Below, in pieces: positions 38,256 through 47,815 of a DNA stretch of 64,000 bases. The notes under the pieces were generated by a model. It was not told the DNA's origin and made no database searches. It saw nothing but the letters and a program-made list of their open reading frames with translations. The DNA is from Flavobacterium sp. Lineage in GTDB: Bacteria; Bacteroidota; Bacteroidia; Flavobacteriales; Flavobacteriaceae. Made by a program: the position numbers and the translations under genes. The stretch covers positions 1-64,000 of the forward strand of contig NZ_SEBR01000010.1 of assembly GCF_004295795.1 (NCBI RefSeq). Reading direction: 5' to 3'. The number at the start of each line of letters is the position of its first letter. Position 1 is the stretch's first letter.

Positions 38256-40400
38256 TTATTTCTTTTTTGGATGCACCAGTTTCAATTCGCTCATGATGTT
38301 TTGGGCGTTAGCGAACTTGTCGATGATGAAAAGCACGTATCTCGCATCGACCATAACGTTTCTGCAAATCGACGGATCGTAGTGAATGTCGCTCATCGTT
38401 CCTTCCCAAACGCGGTCAAAGTTGAGTCCGATCAGGTTTCCCTTGGCGTCGATCGCCGGGCTTCCGGAATTTCCGCCGGTCGTATGATTCGTCCCGATAA
38501 AACAAACCGGCATTTTTCCTTTCTCGGCATATTGACCGTAATCCTTCTTATTATATAGGTCGATCAATTTCTGCGGAACATCGAATTCGTAATCGCCGGG
38601 AATGTATTTTTCCATGACGCCGTCCAAATAAGTCACTGGCGTGTAGATCGTGGCGTCTTTCGGTTCATAACCTTTCACTTTCCCGTATGTCACGCGCAAA
38701 GTCGAATTCGCATCGGGAAACAGGCGCTTGTCCTTGAAAAGCTCGAGTTGTCCTTTCACGTAAGCGCGTTGCAAAGCCGAGATCTTGAGGTTGATTTCGT
38801 CATATTTCGGGGCAACCGAATTGAAGTAAGAATCGGCCATTTCCTTGGTGATCTTGAAAGCCTTATCGTTGTTGAGGTTGGCCAAGACCGTTTTCGCGTC
38901 TCCGTTCAAAAGCGATTTCACGCCTTCGAGCGAAGTCAGTTTCGAATCTCTGTAAACTTCGGCAGACAAAGTCGCGGCGTTCACGTTTTTCAAGCTCGCA
39001 GGCAAAAACTGCGCGGGATATTTCTTCGAGTAAATTCCGATGAGTTGCTCGAAAACCTTCTCGTCCACAGTTTTGTTGAAATCCTTGTAGAAATCCACAA
39101 GTCCGTCCATCATGTTCTGTTTGCGCGCGTTGAACGCTTGTTCGCCTTTGGAAATGTAAGCTTGTTCGAGTTGATAAAGTCGGAAAGCGACGCTCGTCAA
39201 TTCTGTGTTCCGAAGCGCGATTTCCTGAAAATAATCGCGTGCCAATGCATAGGGCGCGATTTCTTTGTAGTTGGTTTCGAATTCCGGAAGGATTTTTCCA
39301 TATTCCGATTGCTTTCCGGCTTTCTCGACGCGTTTGGCAAATTCTGCTTCGTCTTTTTTCTTGAGATTCACGGCATCCGATTTCTTCAGACCTTGGGTTT
39401 CCCCGATCCATTTTTTCCAGTAATTGGCAATGCTGGCGTATTTCGACGCATATTGAATCTTGGTCGCCTGGTCTTTTCTCATGAAACCGTCCTCGACTTT
39501 CAAAGCGGCTTCGCGCACCTCGATTTTCGCCGGATTCAATTCGTTCACGATTTGCGCAACGGCGACCGCAGGCAAATATTCTGTGGTTCGTCCGGGATAG
39601 CCGAAAACCAGCGTAAAATCGTCTTCTTTTATTCCGTCGAGCGAAATCGGAAGGAAGTGTTTCGGTTTGTAAGGAACGTTGTCTTTCGAGTAAGCGGCTG
39701 GCTTGTTGTCCTTGTCGGCATAAATCCGGAACAACGAGAAATCGCCCGTGTGACGCGGCCAAACCCAGTTGTCAGTATCCGATCCGAATTTCCCGATAGA
39801 CGATGGCGGCGCACCGACCAAGCGAATGTCCTTGAAAGTTTCGGTCACGAAAAGCATGTATTGGTTGCCTTCGTAAAACGTCCGGATTTTGTTTTCCTGC
39901 CAGGTTTCCTTTGGCAAAGAAGTCGACAATGACGAAATGTTTTCCTGGATTTTCTTTTGTTTTTCGGCTTCCGAAGCAAGACTTTGCGTGCCATCGAGCA
40001 CTTTCGCGGTCACGTCCTCGATTCGCACGATAAACGTTACGACCATGTCAGGATTCGACAGTTCGTCTTCCATTTTGTAGGCCCAAAATCCGTTCTGCAA
40101 ATAGTCGTGCTCAACGGTGGAATGGTTTTGGATCGCGTCGAAACCACAGTGGTGATTCGTCAGAATAAGGCCTTTTGGCGAAATGACTTCAGACGTACAA
40201 CCGCCGTTGAATTGCGGAACCGCGTCCTTCAAGCTCGATTTGTTGACGTCGTAAATGTCTTTGGCCGACATTTTCATGCCCAGGCTTTTCATCTCTTTTT
40301 CGTTCATGCCTTCAAGCAAAGACGGAATCCACATGCCGCCTTGTTGGGCGCTCATTTGGATGACGAACATAAGCAGGAAGAGTCTTAGGAATTTGATCAT
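38256..40400 (-). CDS. S46 family peptidase (dipeptidyl-peptidase 7/11-like)
   Basis: GGMWIPSLLEGMNEKEM...GGCTSEVISPKGLILTNHHCGFDAIQ...TGGNSGSPAIDAKGNLIGLNFDRVWEGTMSDI. Confidence 0.96.
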   Translation of the reverse strand: MIKFLRLFLLMFVIQMSAQQGGMWIPSLLEGMNEKEMKSLGMKMSAKDIYDVNKSSLKDAVPQFNGGCTSEVISPKGLILTNHHCGFDAIQNHSTVEHDYLQNGFWAYKMEDELSNPDMVVTFIVRIEDVTAKVLDGTQSLASEAEKQKKIQENISSLSTSLPKETWQENKIRTFYEGNQYMLFVTETFKDIRLVGAPPSSIGKFGSDTDNWVWPRHTGDFSLFRIYADKDNKPAAYSKDNVPYKPKHFLPISLDGIKEDDFTLVFGYPGRTTEYLPAVAVAQIVNELNPAKIEVREAALKVEDGFMRKDQATKIQYASKYASIANYWKKWIGETQGLKKSDAVNLKKKDEAEFAKRVEKAGKQSEYGKILPEFETNYKEIAPYALARDYFQEIALRNTELTSVAFRLYQLEQAYISKGEQAFNARKQNMMDGLVDFYKDFNKTVDEKVFEQLIGIYSKKYPAQFLPASLKNVNAATLSAEVYRDSKLTSLEGVKSLLNGDAKTVLANLNNDKAFKITKEMADSYFNSVAPKYDEINLKISALQRAYVKGQLELFKDKRLFPDANSTLRVTYGKVKGYEPKDATIYTPVTYLDGVMEKYIPGDYEFDVPQKLIDLYNKKDYGQYAEKGKMPVCFIGTNHTTGGNSGSPAIDAKGNLIGLNFDRVWEGTMSDIHYDPSICRNVMVDARYVLFIIDKFANAQNIMSELKLVHPKKK

Positions 40401-40530
40401 TCTGAATTAATTTATAATTAATAATTAATAGTTAATAATTACAGGCGATATCGAAAACTTCGTCGGTAATTATCGTTGACTGTATTTCTATAATGGCAAA
40501 TAGAAAAAAGGATTTGTTGTCTGGCAATAA

Positions 40531-40983
40531 TCATTCATTATTCAATTTGCGACGCAACAATTGGCGTTTGTGTCCGATGAAACCTTTGTCCAAATAAAGT
40601 TTCCTGGCATTTTTATTATGTGGTTCGACCTCAAGATAAAGCAGTTTAAGCTTTTCTTCAGAAGCGATTTTTGTGATGAAATCAATGCTTTCCGCGCCGA
40701 TTCCTTTTCCGCGAAACGCCTCGACGATATACAATTCATCGACAAAACCGATTTTTCCGCCATACTCGAAATTGAAGACAAAAGTCAGAATCATGTAGCC
40801 GACGGTTTTCGAGTCGCTTTCAATTATCCAGGCTTTCCCGAGGTTTTCGTTCGCGATGAATTCCGAAAATAGCTTTTTCGATTTTTCGGGATCGATCGGA
40901 TAATTGTCGATCGCATAAAAATCCTGCATCATTTTGACGAGGATTTCGATGTCGGTTTCGGCAATCGGTCTATATGTCGTCAT
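40531..40983 (-). CDS. GNAT family N-acetyltransferase
   Basis: VDELYIVEAFRGKGIGAESIDFITKIASEEKLKLLYLEVEPHNKNARKLYLDKGF. Confidence 0.93.
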   Translation of the reverse strand: MTTYRPIAETDIEILVKMMQDFYAIDNYPIDPEKSKKLFSEFIANENLGKAWIIESDSKTVGYMILTFVFNFEYGGKIGFVDELYIVEAFRGKGIGAESIDFITKIASEEKLKLLYLEVEPHNKNARKLYLDKGFIGHKRQLLRRKLNNE

Positions 40984-42214
40984 TTTGGTCGAAATGTTTC
41001 ATGATGGTTGGTGTCGCATTTTTGTTCATTTGGACAAAAGTCGCGCAAATGTGGCCTTTTTCGTATCTGACATCTTCATTCGAAAGCAACAAATCGAAAG
41101 CTTCGTCCAATTCCGATTGATCGTCAATTGAAATCGCGCCTTCGAGATCGACTAGCGCGGTCGCCTCGGCAAAATGCGAATAATTTGGGCCGATGACAAT
41201 CGGAACGCCGAAGGTCGCAGGTTCCAAAATGTTGTGAACGCCAGGGTTTCCGAAGCCGCCGCCCACGTAGGCGATATCGGCATAACTGTAAATCTTGGTC
41301 AGAATCCCGATCGTATCAATGATGAAAACGTCGTATTCCGACAGGTTTTTGCCATGTTTGTCCGAAAACAAAACCACTTTTTTTGAAATGGAATTTTTGA
41401 GTTCGGAAATTTGAGCATCCTTAATATTGTGAGGTGCGATGATGAACTTGACGTTTTGCGACGTTTTGTTGATGAAATCGACGAGAAGCGTTTCGTCTTT
41501 TGGCCATGAACTTCCAATCACGATCGTATTCATGTCGTGTTTGAAATCGGAAATAAAAGCGAGCGAATTGTCTTTTTCGAGAATCGCAGCGACGCGGTCA
41601 AATCTCGTGTCGCCCGAAACCGTCGCGTTGTAACGCTTGAGTTTGGCGAGCAATTCTTTCGAACGTGAATTCTGGACGAAAAAATGCTCGAATGCGTCCA
41701 AAGCTTTGTTGTAAAAACTTCCGTACCATTTGAAAAACGCTTGATTTTCGCGAAAAATTCCAGAAATCAGGAACGTTCTGATGTTGCGTTTTTTTAGTTC
41801 CGTCAGGTAATTGGGCCAGAATTCATATTTGATCATGAACGCCATTTCGGGATGCACGGCGTCGAGGAATTTTTTTACGTTGGATTTTGTGTCGAGCGGA
41901 AGATAAACGGTCACATCGGCAATCGCATTGTTTTTGCGCACTTCGAATCCGGACGGCGAGAAGAACGTGAGTACGATCTTGTGGTTCGGGAACTTTTTTT
42001 TCATAGCCTCGATCACGGGCAAACCTTGTTCGTATTCGCCCAAAGACGCCGAATGGAACCAGATCGTTTTGTCAGAAGGCGCAATCTTGTCAGCCAAAGT
42101 GTTGAAAACCGATTTTCTTCCGTTGACGAACAACTTCATTTTCGGGCTGAAAAGTGCGACTACGCGAACGAAAAATCCGACGAGGGAAACCAACAAGCCA
42201 TAGATTGCAAACAT
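40970..42214 (-). CDS. kdtA: 3-deoxy-D-manno-octulosonic acid transferase
   Basis: IWFHSASLGEYEQGLPVIEAMKKKFP...FMIKYEFWPNYL...YVGGGFGNPGVHNILEPATFGVPIVIGPNY. Confidence 0.95.
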   Translation of the reverse strand: MFAIYGLLVSLVGFFVRVVALFSPKMKLFVNGRKSVFNTLADKIAPSDKTIWFHSASLGEYEQGLPVIEAMKKKFPNHKIVLTFFSPSGFEVRKNNAIADVTVYLPLDTKSNVKKFLDAVHPEMAFMIKYEFWPNYLTELKKRNIRTFLISGIFRENQAFFKWYGSFYNKALDAFEHFFVQNSRSKELLAKLKRYNATVSGDTRFDRVAAILEKDNSLAFISDFKHDMNTIVIGSSWPKDETLLVDFINKTSQNVKFIIAPHNIKDAQISELKNSISKKVVLFSDKHGKNLSEYDVFIIDTIGILTKIYSYADIAYVGGGFGNPGVHNILEPATFGVPIVIGPNYSHFAEATALVDLEGAISIDDQSELDEAFDLLLSNEDVRYEKGHICATFVQMNKNATPTIMKHFDQNDDI

Positions 42215-42269
42215 GGTCGCTAAAATACGCACTTTACAGAAATTTCATTGTGACAAGTCGCTTATTTAG

Positions 42270-42277
42270 TACTTTTG
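42270..42277 (+). promoter_or_regulatory. -7 promoter element upstream of DegT-family gene
   Basis: TACTTTTG with TTG 19 nt upstream (42248-42250). Confidence 0.6.
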
Positions 42278-42295
42278 TGTGGCTAAAATTTGAGC

Positions 42296-43426
42296 ATGAA
42301 AAAAATACAGATGGTTGACCTCAAAGGTCAATACGAAGCTATAAAAGAGGAAGTGAACGCCGGAATCCAATCGGTTTTGGACACGACTTCCTATATAAAC
42401 GGACCGGCGGTTCACGCGTTCCAGAAAAATCTCGAAACCTATCTCGACGTAAAACACGTGATCCCGTGCGCAAACGGAACCGACGCCTTGCAAATCGCCA
42501 TGATGGGCTTGGATCTGCAACCCGGAGACGAGGTCATCACCGCCGATTTCACGTTCGCGGCAACCGTAGAAGTCATTGCGCTTTTGCGTCTTACGCCTGT
42601 GTTAGTCGATGTAGAACTCGATACTTTCAACATTTCGATCGATGCGATCAAGAAAGCGATCACTCCAAAAACCAAGGCGATCGTCCCGGTACATTTGTTC
42701 GGGCAAGCGGCGAATATGGACGCGATCATGACAATCGCGCGCGAACACGATTTGTTCGTGATTGAAGACAATGCACAGGCGATTGGTGCGAATTACCAAT
42801 ATCCGCACGGCATGAAACAAAAAGTCGGTACGATTGGACACGTGGCTTCGACCTCGTTCTTTCCGTCGAAAAATTTGGGATGTTATGGCGATGGCGGAGC
42901 GATTTTCACCAACGACGACGGACTTGCCCACAAACTTCGCGGCATCGTAAACCACGGAATGTATGTGCGTTACCACCACGACGTCGTGGGCGTGAACTCT
43001 CGTCTTGACTCCATTCAGGCGGCGGTTCTCGACACGAAACTTCCAAAACTCGATCAGTACAATCAAGCGCGTTTGGCGGCCGCCGAGGCTTACTCTTCGG
43101 CGTTTGCGAATCATCCGAATATCGTCACTCCAAAAATCGTCGGAGACAAAGACAGCCACGTTTTCCATCAGTATACTTTGAGGATCGTCGACGCAGACCG
43201 CGATGGATTGATGCAACATTTGCTCGACAAAGGCATTCCTTGTGCGATTTATTATCCGATTCCGCTTCATGCGCAAAAGGCTTACCTCGACGATCGTTAC
43301 AAAGAGGAAGATTTTCCTGTGACGAATCAATTGGCCAAGGAAGTTTTGTCTTTGCCGATGCACACCGAGCTTGAAGCCGACCAAATCGAATTCATTACCT
43401 CAAGCGTGCTTGAATTCCTCAAATAA
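42296..43426 (+). CDS. DegT/DnrJ/EryC1/StrS family PLP-dependent aminotransferase
   Basis: GTDALQIAMMGLDLQPGDEVITADFTFAATVE...VIEDNAQAIGA...SFFPSKNLGCYGDGGA. Confidence 0.95.
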   Translation: MKKIQMVDLKGQYEAIKEEVNAGIQSVLDTTSYINGPAVHAFQKNLETYLDVKHVIPCANGTDALQIAMMGLDLQPGDEVITADFTFAATVEVIALLRLTPVLVDVELDTFNISIDAIKKAITPKTKAIVPVHLFGQAANMDAIMTIAREHDLFVIEDNAQAIGANYQYPHGMKQKVGTIGHVASTSFFPSKNLGCYGDGGAIFTNDDGLAHKLRGIVNHGMYVRYHHDVVGVNSRLDSIQAAVLDTKLPKLDQYNQARLAAAEAYSSAFANHPNIVTPKIVGDKDSHVFHQYTLRIVDADRDGLMQHLLDKGIPCAIYYPIPLHAQKAYLDDRYKEEDFPVTNQLAKEVLSLPMHTELEADQIEFITSSVLEFLK

Positions 43427-43498
43427 TCCGGTAGGGAAAACAGGATTGCGTTTGCGATCTCATTTACTTTTGAATCAAATCGATATACTCAAACAAAC

Positions 43499-44512
43499 AT
43501 GAAAATACTTGTAACAGGCGGCCTCGGATTCATCGGTTCGCACACCGTCGTTGAATTGCAGAACGAAGGATTCGACGTCGTGATCATCGACAATCTCTCG
43601 AATTCGTCCGAAAAAGTGCTCGACGGAATCGTGGCGATTACAGGCAAAAAGCCGATTTTCGAGAAACTTGACCTGCGTGAGAAAGCATCCGTCCAGGATT
43701 TCTTCTTGCGTCATTCCGATGTTTCTGGAGTGATTCACTTCGCGGCTTCGAAAGCGGTTGGTGAAAGTGTCGAAAATCCGCTTTTGTATTACGAAAACAA
43801 CATCAACGCTCTGGTTTATCTGTTACAGGAACTTTCGAAAAAACAGCAAGCTCACTTTATTTTCAGCTCGTCTTGTACGGTTTACGGTCAAGCCGAAACA
43901 ATGCCGATTACAGAGAGCGCCTCAATCCAGCCAGCCATGTCGCCATACGGAAACACGAAGCAAATTGGAGAGGAGATCATTCAGGACACGGCCAAAGTTA
44001 CGAACATCAACGCGATTTTGCTGCGTTATTTTAATCCGATAGGATCGCATCCGTCAGCTGAAATTGGGGAATTGCCGCTTGGTGTTCCGCAGAATTTGGT
44101 GCCTTTTATCACTCAGACGGGAATTGGCATGCGCGAGAAATTGTCGGTTTTTGGGGACGATTATCCAACGAGTGACGGAACTTGCGTTCGCGATTACATC
44201 CACGTTGTCGATTTGGCCAAGGCGCACGTTGTTGCCCTTCAACGTCTCATCAAAAACAGAAATCAGGACAAAGTCGAAACTTTCAACGTAGGAACCGGAA
44301 CTGGAAGCACGGTTTTGGAAGTCATTAACACGTTCGAGAAAGTCAGCGGGAAATCGTTGCCTTACCAAATCGTCGGAAGACGCGAAGGCGACGTGATCGA
44401 AGCCTATGCAAATACCGATAAAGCAAACAACGTTCTCGGTTGGAAGGCGGAATCTACTTTGGCAGATGGACTTGCCAGTGCTTGGAAATGGGAGCAGAAG
44501 ATTCGTTCCTAA
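43499..44512 (+). CDS. galE: UDP-glucose 4-epimerase
   Basis: KILVTGGLGFIGSHTVVELQ...FSSSCTVYG...RYFNPIGSHPSAEIGE. Confidence 0.96.
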   Translation: MKILVTGGLGFIGSHTVVELQNEGFDVVIIDNLSNSSEKVLDGIVAITGKKPIFEKLDLREKASVQDFFLRHSDVSGVIHFAASKAVGESVENPLLYYENNINALVYLLQELSKKQQAHFIFSSSCTVYGQAETMPITESASIQPAMSPYGNTKQIGEEIIQDTAKVTNINAILLRYFNPIGSHPSAEIGELPLGVPQNLVPFITQTGIGMREKLSVFGDDYPTSDGTCVRDYIHVVDLAKAHVVALQRLIKNRNQDKVETFNVGTGTGSTVLEVINTFEKVSGKSLPYQIVGRREGDVIEAYANTDKANNVLGWKAESTLADGLASAWKWEQKIRS

Positions 44513-44553
44513 TTAATAATTAAAAATGAATAATTAATAATTACCCGATACAT

Positions 44554-44591
44554 AAAAAAAATCCCGATTGTTAGTCAATCGGGATTTTTTT
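44554..44591. terminator. Bidirectional terminator
   Basis: AAAAAAAATCCCGATTG-ttagt-CAATCGGGATTTTTTT. Confidence 0.85.
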
Positions 44592-45039
44592 ATTTCTTCA
44601 ATTCGTGGAAACCGAGGTCGCCGTGCAGTCCGTAGCGTTTTATTTCCTTGATTTTTCCCGATGAAAATCGCAGTGAAATCATCGTTGAGAGTTTTTCAGG
44701 AGCAACTTTCCAAACGAGTTTGCTGTCGATCATATCCTTGATCTTGAGTTCTTCGGTTGGAATTGTTGTTTTATTGTCCAGGCTTATCAGACAGGATTTT
44801 CCGTCTTTTCCGACGATAATCTGGAGCATCAGAATCCCTTCGATTTTTGCCATTTTTTCCGATCCGATGGCTTCCGAAACAACTTTTATCAATTCCGATT
44901 GCTCGATTTTTGCCGATTCCACTTTTGACTCTATGGTGAAATGGTCGGTGTTACAACCCGCAAATTTTGTCGGATAAATATTTTGCGCCTTGGCAAATCC
45001 GACACAAAACAGAAGTATCGCGGCTACAAGTGATTTCAT
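44590..45039 (-). CDS. hypothetical exported protein (possible TonB C-terminal-like fold)
   Basis: Signal peptide MKSLVAAILLFCVGFAKAQ; IEGILMLQIIVGKDGKSCLISL. Confidence 0.65.
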   Translation of the reverse strand: MKSLVAAILLFCVGFAKAQNIYPTKFAGCNTDHFTIESKVESAKIEQSELIKVVSEAIGSEKMAKIEGILMLQIIVGKDGKSCLISLDNKTTIPTEELKIKDMIDSKLVWKVAPEKLSTMISLRFSSGKIKEIKRYGLHGDLGFHELKK

Positions 45040-45040
45040 C

Positions 45041-45916
45041 TTAAGCGCCGGCAACTTCCGCCTCTTTATCGATCTTTTTAATCAAGCCTTGCAACACATT
45101 TCCCGGCCCGACTTCGGTGAACAAAGTCGCTCCGTCGGCGATCATTTGGCGAACCGATTGCGTCCATTTTACAGGCGCGGTCAATTGGATTATGAGGTTT
45201 TTCTTGATTTCAGATGCGTCCGAAACCGCGCTCGCCGTCACGTTTTGGTAGACCGGACAAGTTGGTGCGTTGAAAGTCGTGGCCTCGATCGCTGCGGCAA
45301 GTTCTTCGCGCGCCGGTTCCATCATTGGCGAGTGGAAAGCGCCGCCCACAGGCAAGATCAAAGCGCGTTTTGCACCTGCGGCTTTCATGGCTTCGCAAGC
45401 TCTTTCGACTGCCGAATATTCTCCTGAAATCACGAGTTGTCCCGGGCAGTTGTAATTTGCGGGAACGACGATTCCATCAATTGTGGCGCAAACTTCCTCG
45501 ACTTTTTCGTCTTCCAGTCCAAGAACCGCGGCCATTGTGGAAGGCGTGATCTCGCAGGCTTTTTGCATGGCCAGTGCGCGCTGCGAGACGAGTTTGAGTC
45601 CGTCCTCAAATGACAAAGTGCCGTTTGCGACCAATGCCGAGAATTCTCCCAAAGAATGTCCGGCGACCATTTCGGGTTTGAACGATTCGTTCATCGTCTT
45701 GGCCAAAATCACCGAGTGCAGAAAAACCGCTGGCTGCGTGACTTTGGTTTCTTTCAATTCCTCGGCCGTGCCTTCGAACATGATATCGGTGATGCGGAAT
45801 CCCAGGATTTCGTTGGCACGCTCGAAAAGCTCTCTCGCCAAGTCAGACTGTTCGTACAATTCCTTGCCCATTCCCGTAAATTGGGCGCCTTGGCCCGGAA
45901 AAACGTATGCTTTCAT
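45041..45916 (-). CDS. fabD: ACP S-malonyltransferase
   Basis: AYVFPGQGAQFTGMGKELYE...VAGHSLGEFSALVANG. Confidence 0.97.
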   Translation of the reverse strand: MKAYVFPGQGAQFTGMGKELYEQSDLARELFERANEILGFRITDIMFEGTAEELKETKVTQPAVFLHSVILAKTMNESFKPEMVAGHSLGEFSALVANGTLSFEDGLKLVSQRALAMQKACEITPSTMAAVLGLEDEKVEEVCATIDGIVVPANYNCPGQLVISGEYSAVERACEAMKAAGAKRALILPVGGAFHSPMMEPAREELAAAIEATTFNAPTCPVYQNVTASAVSDASEIKKNLIIQLTAPVKWTQSVRQMIADGATLFTEVGPGNVLQGLIKKIDKEAEVAGA

Positions 45917-46035
45917 AAGTTGGTTTTCGATGTTTCAGACAGCAAAAATACTACTTTTTCAGTACCGAATCGGCATAAAAAAGCCCGGACGAATCCAGGC
46001 TTTTCCCACATTTATAAAAAAACAAATCAAAGTGA

Positions 46036-46986
46036 TCACAGTACGAAATAGGGTTGCTTGACCTTTTCGACAGGCTTGGGTTGCGAAGCTTTGGCGCTGA
46101 ACTCGTGCTCATATTCTTCGCGGAATTCGTTCACCATTTCAAGCAGATCTTTATGGATATTCTGCGAGATTACGGTCATCGGCGTATCGGTCGGACGGTT
46201 TTCGAACGGATCCTGCAAATGGATCGCCATTTTCTCGATCAGGAAAAAAGCGGCTCCGATAGTCGTCGTCAAAGGAATTACGAGCCATCCCAAATCATCG
46301 ATCATTCCGAAAGGCAACAAAATGATGAGCAGACACAGCGTGAATCGGATGTACATGCTGTAAGTCGTCGGGAAAATCGTGTTCTTGATTCGCTCGCATT
46401 TTCCCATTCCGTCGCACAAACGCGTCAAGGTGTTATCGATCTCGACTTGCTGGAAAGTGTTGATCCGTCCGTTGCCGAGCGCTTTCATGGTTTCTTTGGC
46501 GTGCAAAAGCAAGATTGCATTCGGTACGTGCTTATGGCGTTTTATGAACTGGAATTCGTCCTCGTCCAAAAATTGTTTAGCGGCTTTGACCGAGTCTTTT
46601 CCGCGAAGACGATTGGTAAGCGAAAAACACCACGCGGCCTGCCTCTTGGCGAATTTTTCCTTGAAATTATTGGCTTCATCCGAGAAATCGGGATCTTTGT
46701 AAAACGCGACGACCTGGCGCAAAAGCGATCTCGAGTCGTTCACGATTCCGCCCCAAACGATTCTGGCTTCCCACCAACGGTCGTAAGCCTGATTCGATTT
46801 GAACGCCAAAAGCAGCGAGATGATCGTACCCACTATTCCCGGAATCGCGATTGGAATTGTCAGTGGAACCGCCGCATAAAAATAGTGCACGAGCCAGAAT
46901 GAGGTCGAATATATGAGTACAAGTGCGAGTTCGATCTTGATTTTTCCAAGGACGTACTCCATCGGGATTTTTCTTTTTAACAGCAT
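46036..46986 (-). CDS. bestrophin family ion channel
   Basis: SLLLAFKSNQAYDRWWEARIVWGGIVNDSRSLLRQV...IQDPFENRPTDTPM-type C-terminal motif. Confidence 0.93.
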   Translation of the reverse strand: MLLKRKIPMEYVLGKIKIELALVLIYSTSFWLVHYFYAAVPLTIPIAIPGIVGTIISLLLAFKSNQAYDRWWEARIVWGGIVNDSRSLLRQVVAFYKDPDFSDEANNFKEKFAKRQAAWCFSLTNRLRGKDSVKAAKQFLDEDEFQFIKRHKHVPNAILLLHAKETMKALGNGRINTFQQVEIDNTLTRLCDGMGKCERIKNTIFPTTYSMYIRFTLCLLIILLPFGMIDDLGWLVIPLTTTIGAAFFLIEKMAIHLQDPFENRPTDTPMTVISQNIHKDLLEMVNEFREEYEHEFSAKASQPKPVEKVKQPYFVL

Positions 46987-47005
46987 AGACTTGGTTTTTA
47001 AGCGT

Positions 47006-47722
47006 TTAACTGATTTCTTCGAAGACCGAAAGCACGGGCATTTTGAGGCTTTCGTGCCAAAACGGTGTTTTTTTGCCGAGTTTCACTTTTTCAGGTTTTC
47101 TCGTGGCGACCACCAGATCGATGTCGTTTCTTGTTATGGTTTCCGACAGCAATTGTTGCAGCGATTCTTCCTCGCTTCGGCTGATTCTGGCCTGGCTCAC
47201 TATGCGGAACGGGAATTTTCCGTCGAGTTGCTGTTGCACGTCAGAAGCCTGGAGTTTGCTTTCGTCATATTCCAGGAAAAGCGCTTTTTGCATTTCAGAA
47301 GTCGGGCCATCGCACAAATTCAGGATCGGGCAGTGGCTGTTGGCCAAAAGTCCGAGGCAATAGCGATTGATTTTTTTGGACGATTCGCGAAAGCTCTTCG
47401 GAACGATGACAAGTCCAATTTCCAAAGCGGCGATCATATTGCGCAACAAAGGAGCCGAAATGCTCGACTGTTTCTGGATGTGCAAGGTTGCGTTTCCTTC
47501 GGCATAAGCGCGATTCTGGCAATCCTCGAGAACTTGCTGTTGCGAGATCGTGTAGGCAGCTCTGGAATTGCGAAGGAAAGCCGATGCCGAATAGTGACTG
47601 TCAGATTCATTGAGCAGCAACAAAACGAGATTGAAGTTTTGGCCGTTCGCATACGAAATGGCGCTTTCGATTGCGGCCAAAGTATCTTTTTCCAAAACCG
47701 TAGGTAGCAAAATATTCTTCAT
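47006..47722 (-). CDS. universal stress protein-like protein
   Basis: ILLPTVLEKDTLAAIESAISYANGQNFNLVLLLLNES; two-domain USP pattern. Confidence 0.7.
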   Translation of the reverse strand: MKNILLPTVLEKDTLAAIESAISYANGQNFNLVLLLLNESDSHYSASAFLRNSRAAYTISQQQVLEDCQNRAYAEGNATLHIQKQSSISAPLLRNMIAALEIGLVIVPKSFRESSKKINRYCLGLLANSHCPILNLCDGPTSEMQKALFLEYDESKLQASDVQQQLDGKFPFRIVSQARISRSEEESLQQLLSETITRNDIDLVVATRKPEKVKLGKKTPFWHESLKMPVLSVFEEIS

Positions 47723-47815
47723 GGTCGTCGTTTTTAGTTATACAAAACAACACCCTGAACATTAGTTCTTCCTTAGATTGAACTTAGAAGTTCCTTAGAT
47801 TTTCAATTAGAAATT

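Noticed and set aside
38748-39932. 394-aa plus-strand ORF opposite the S46 peptidase
   Set aside because: Antisense shadow ORF; the translation is Arg/Phe/Val-rich with no family resemblance, while the minus strand encodes a full S46 peptidase
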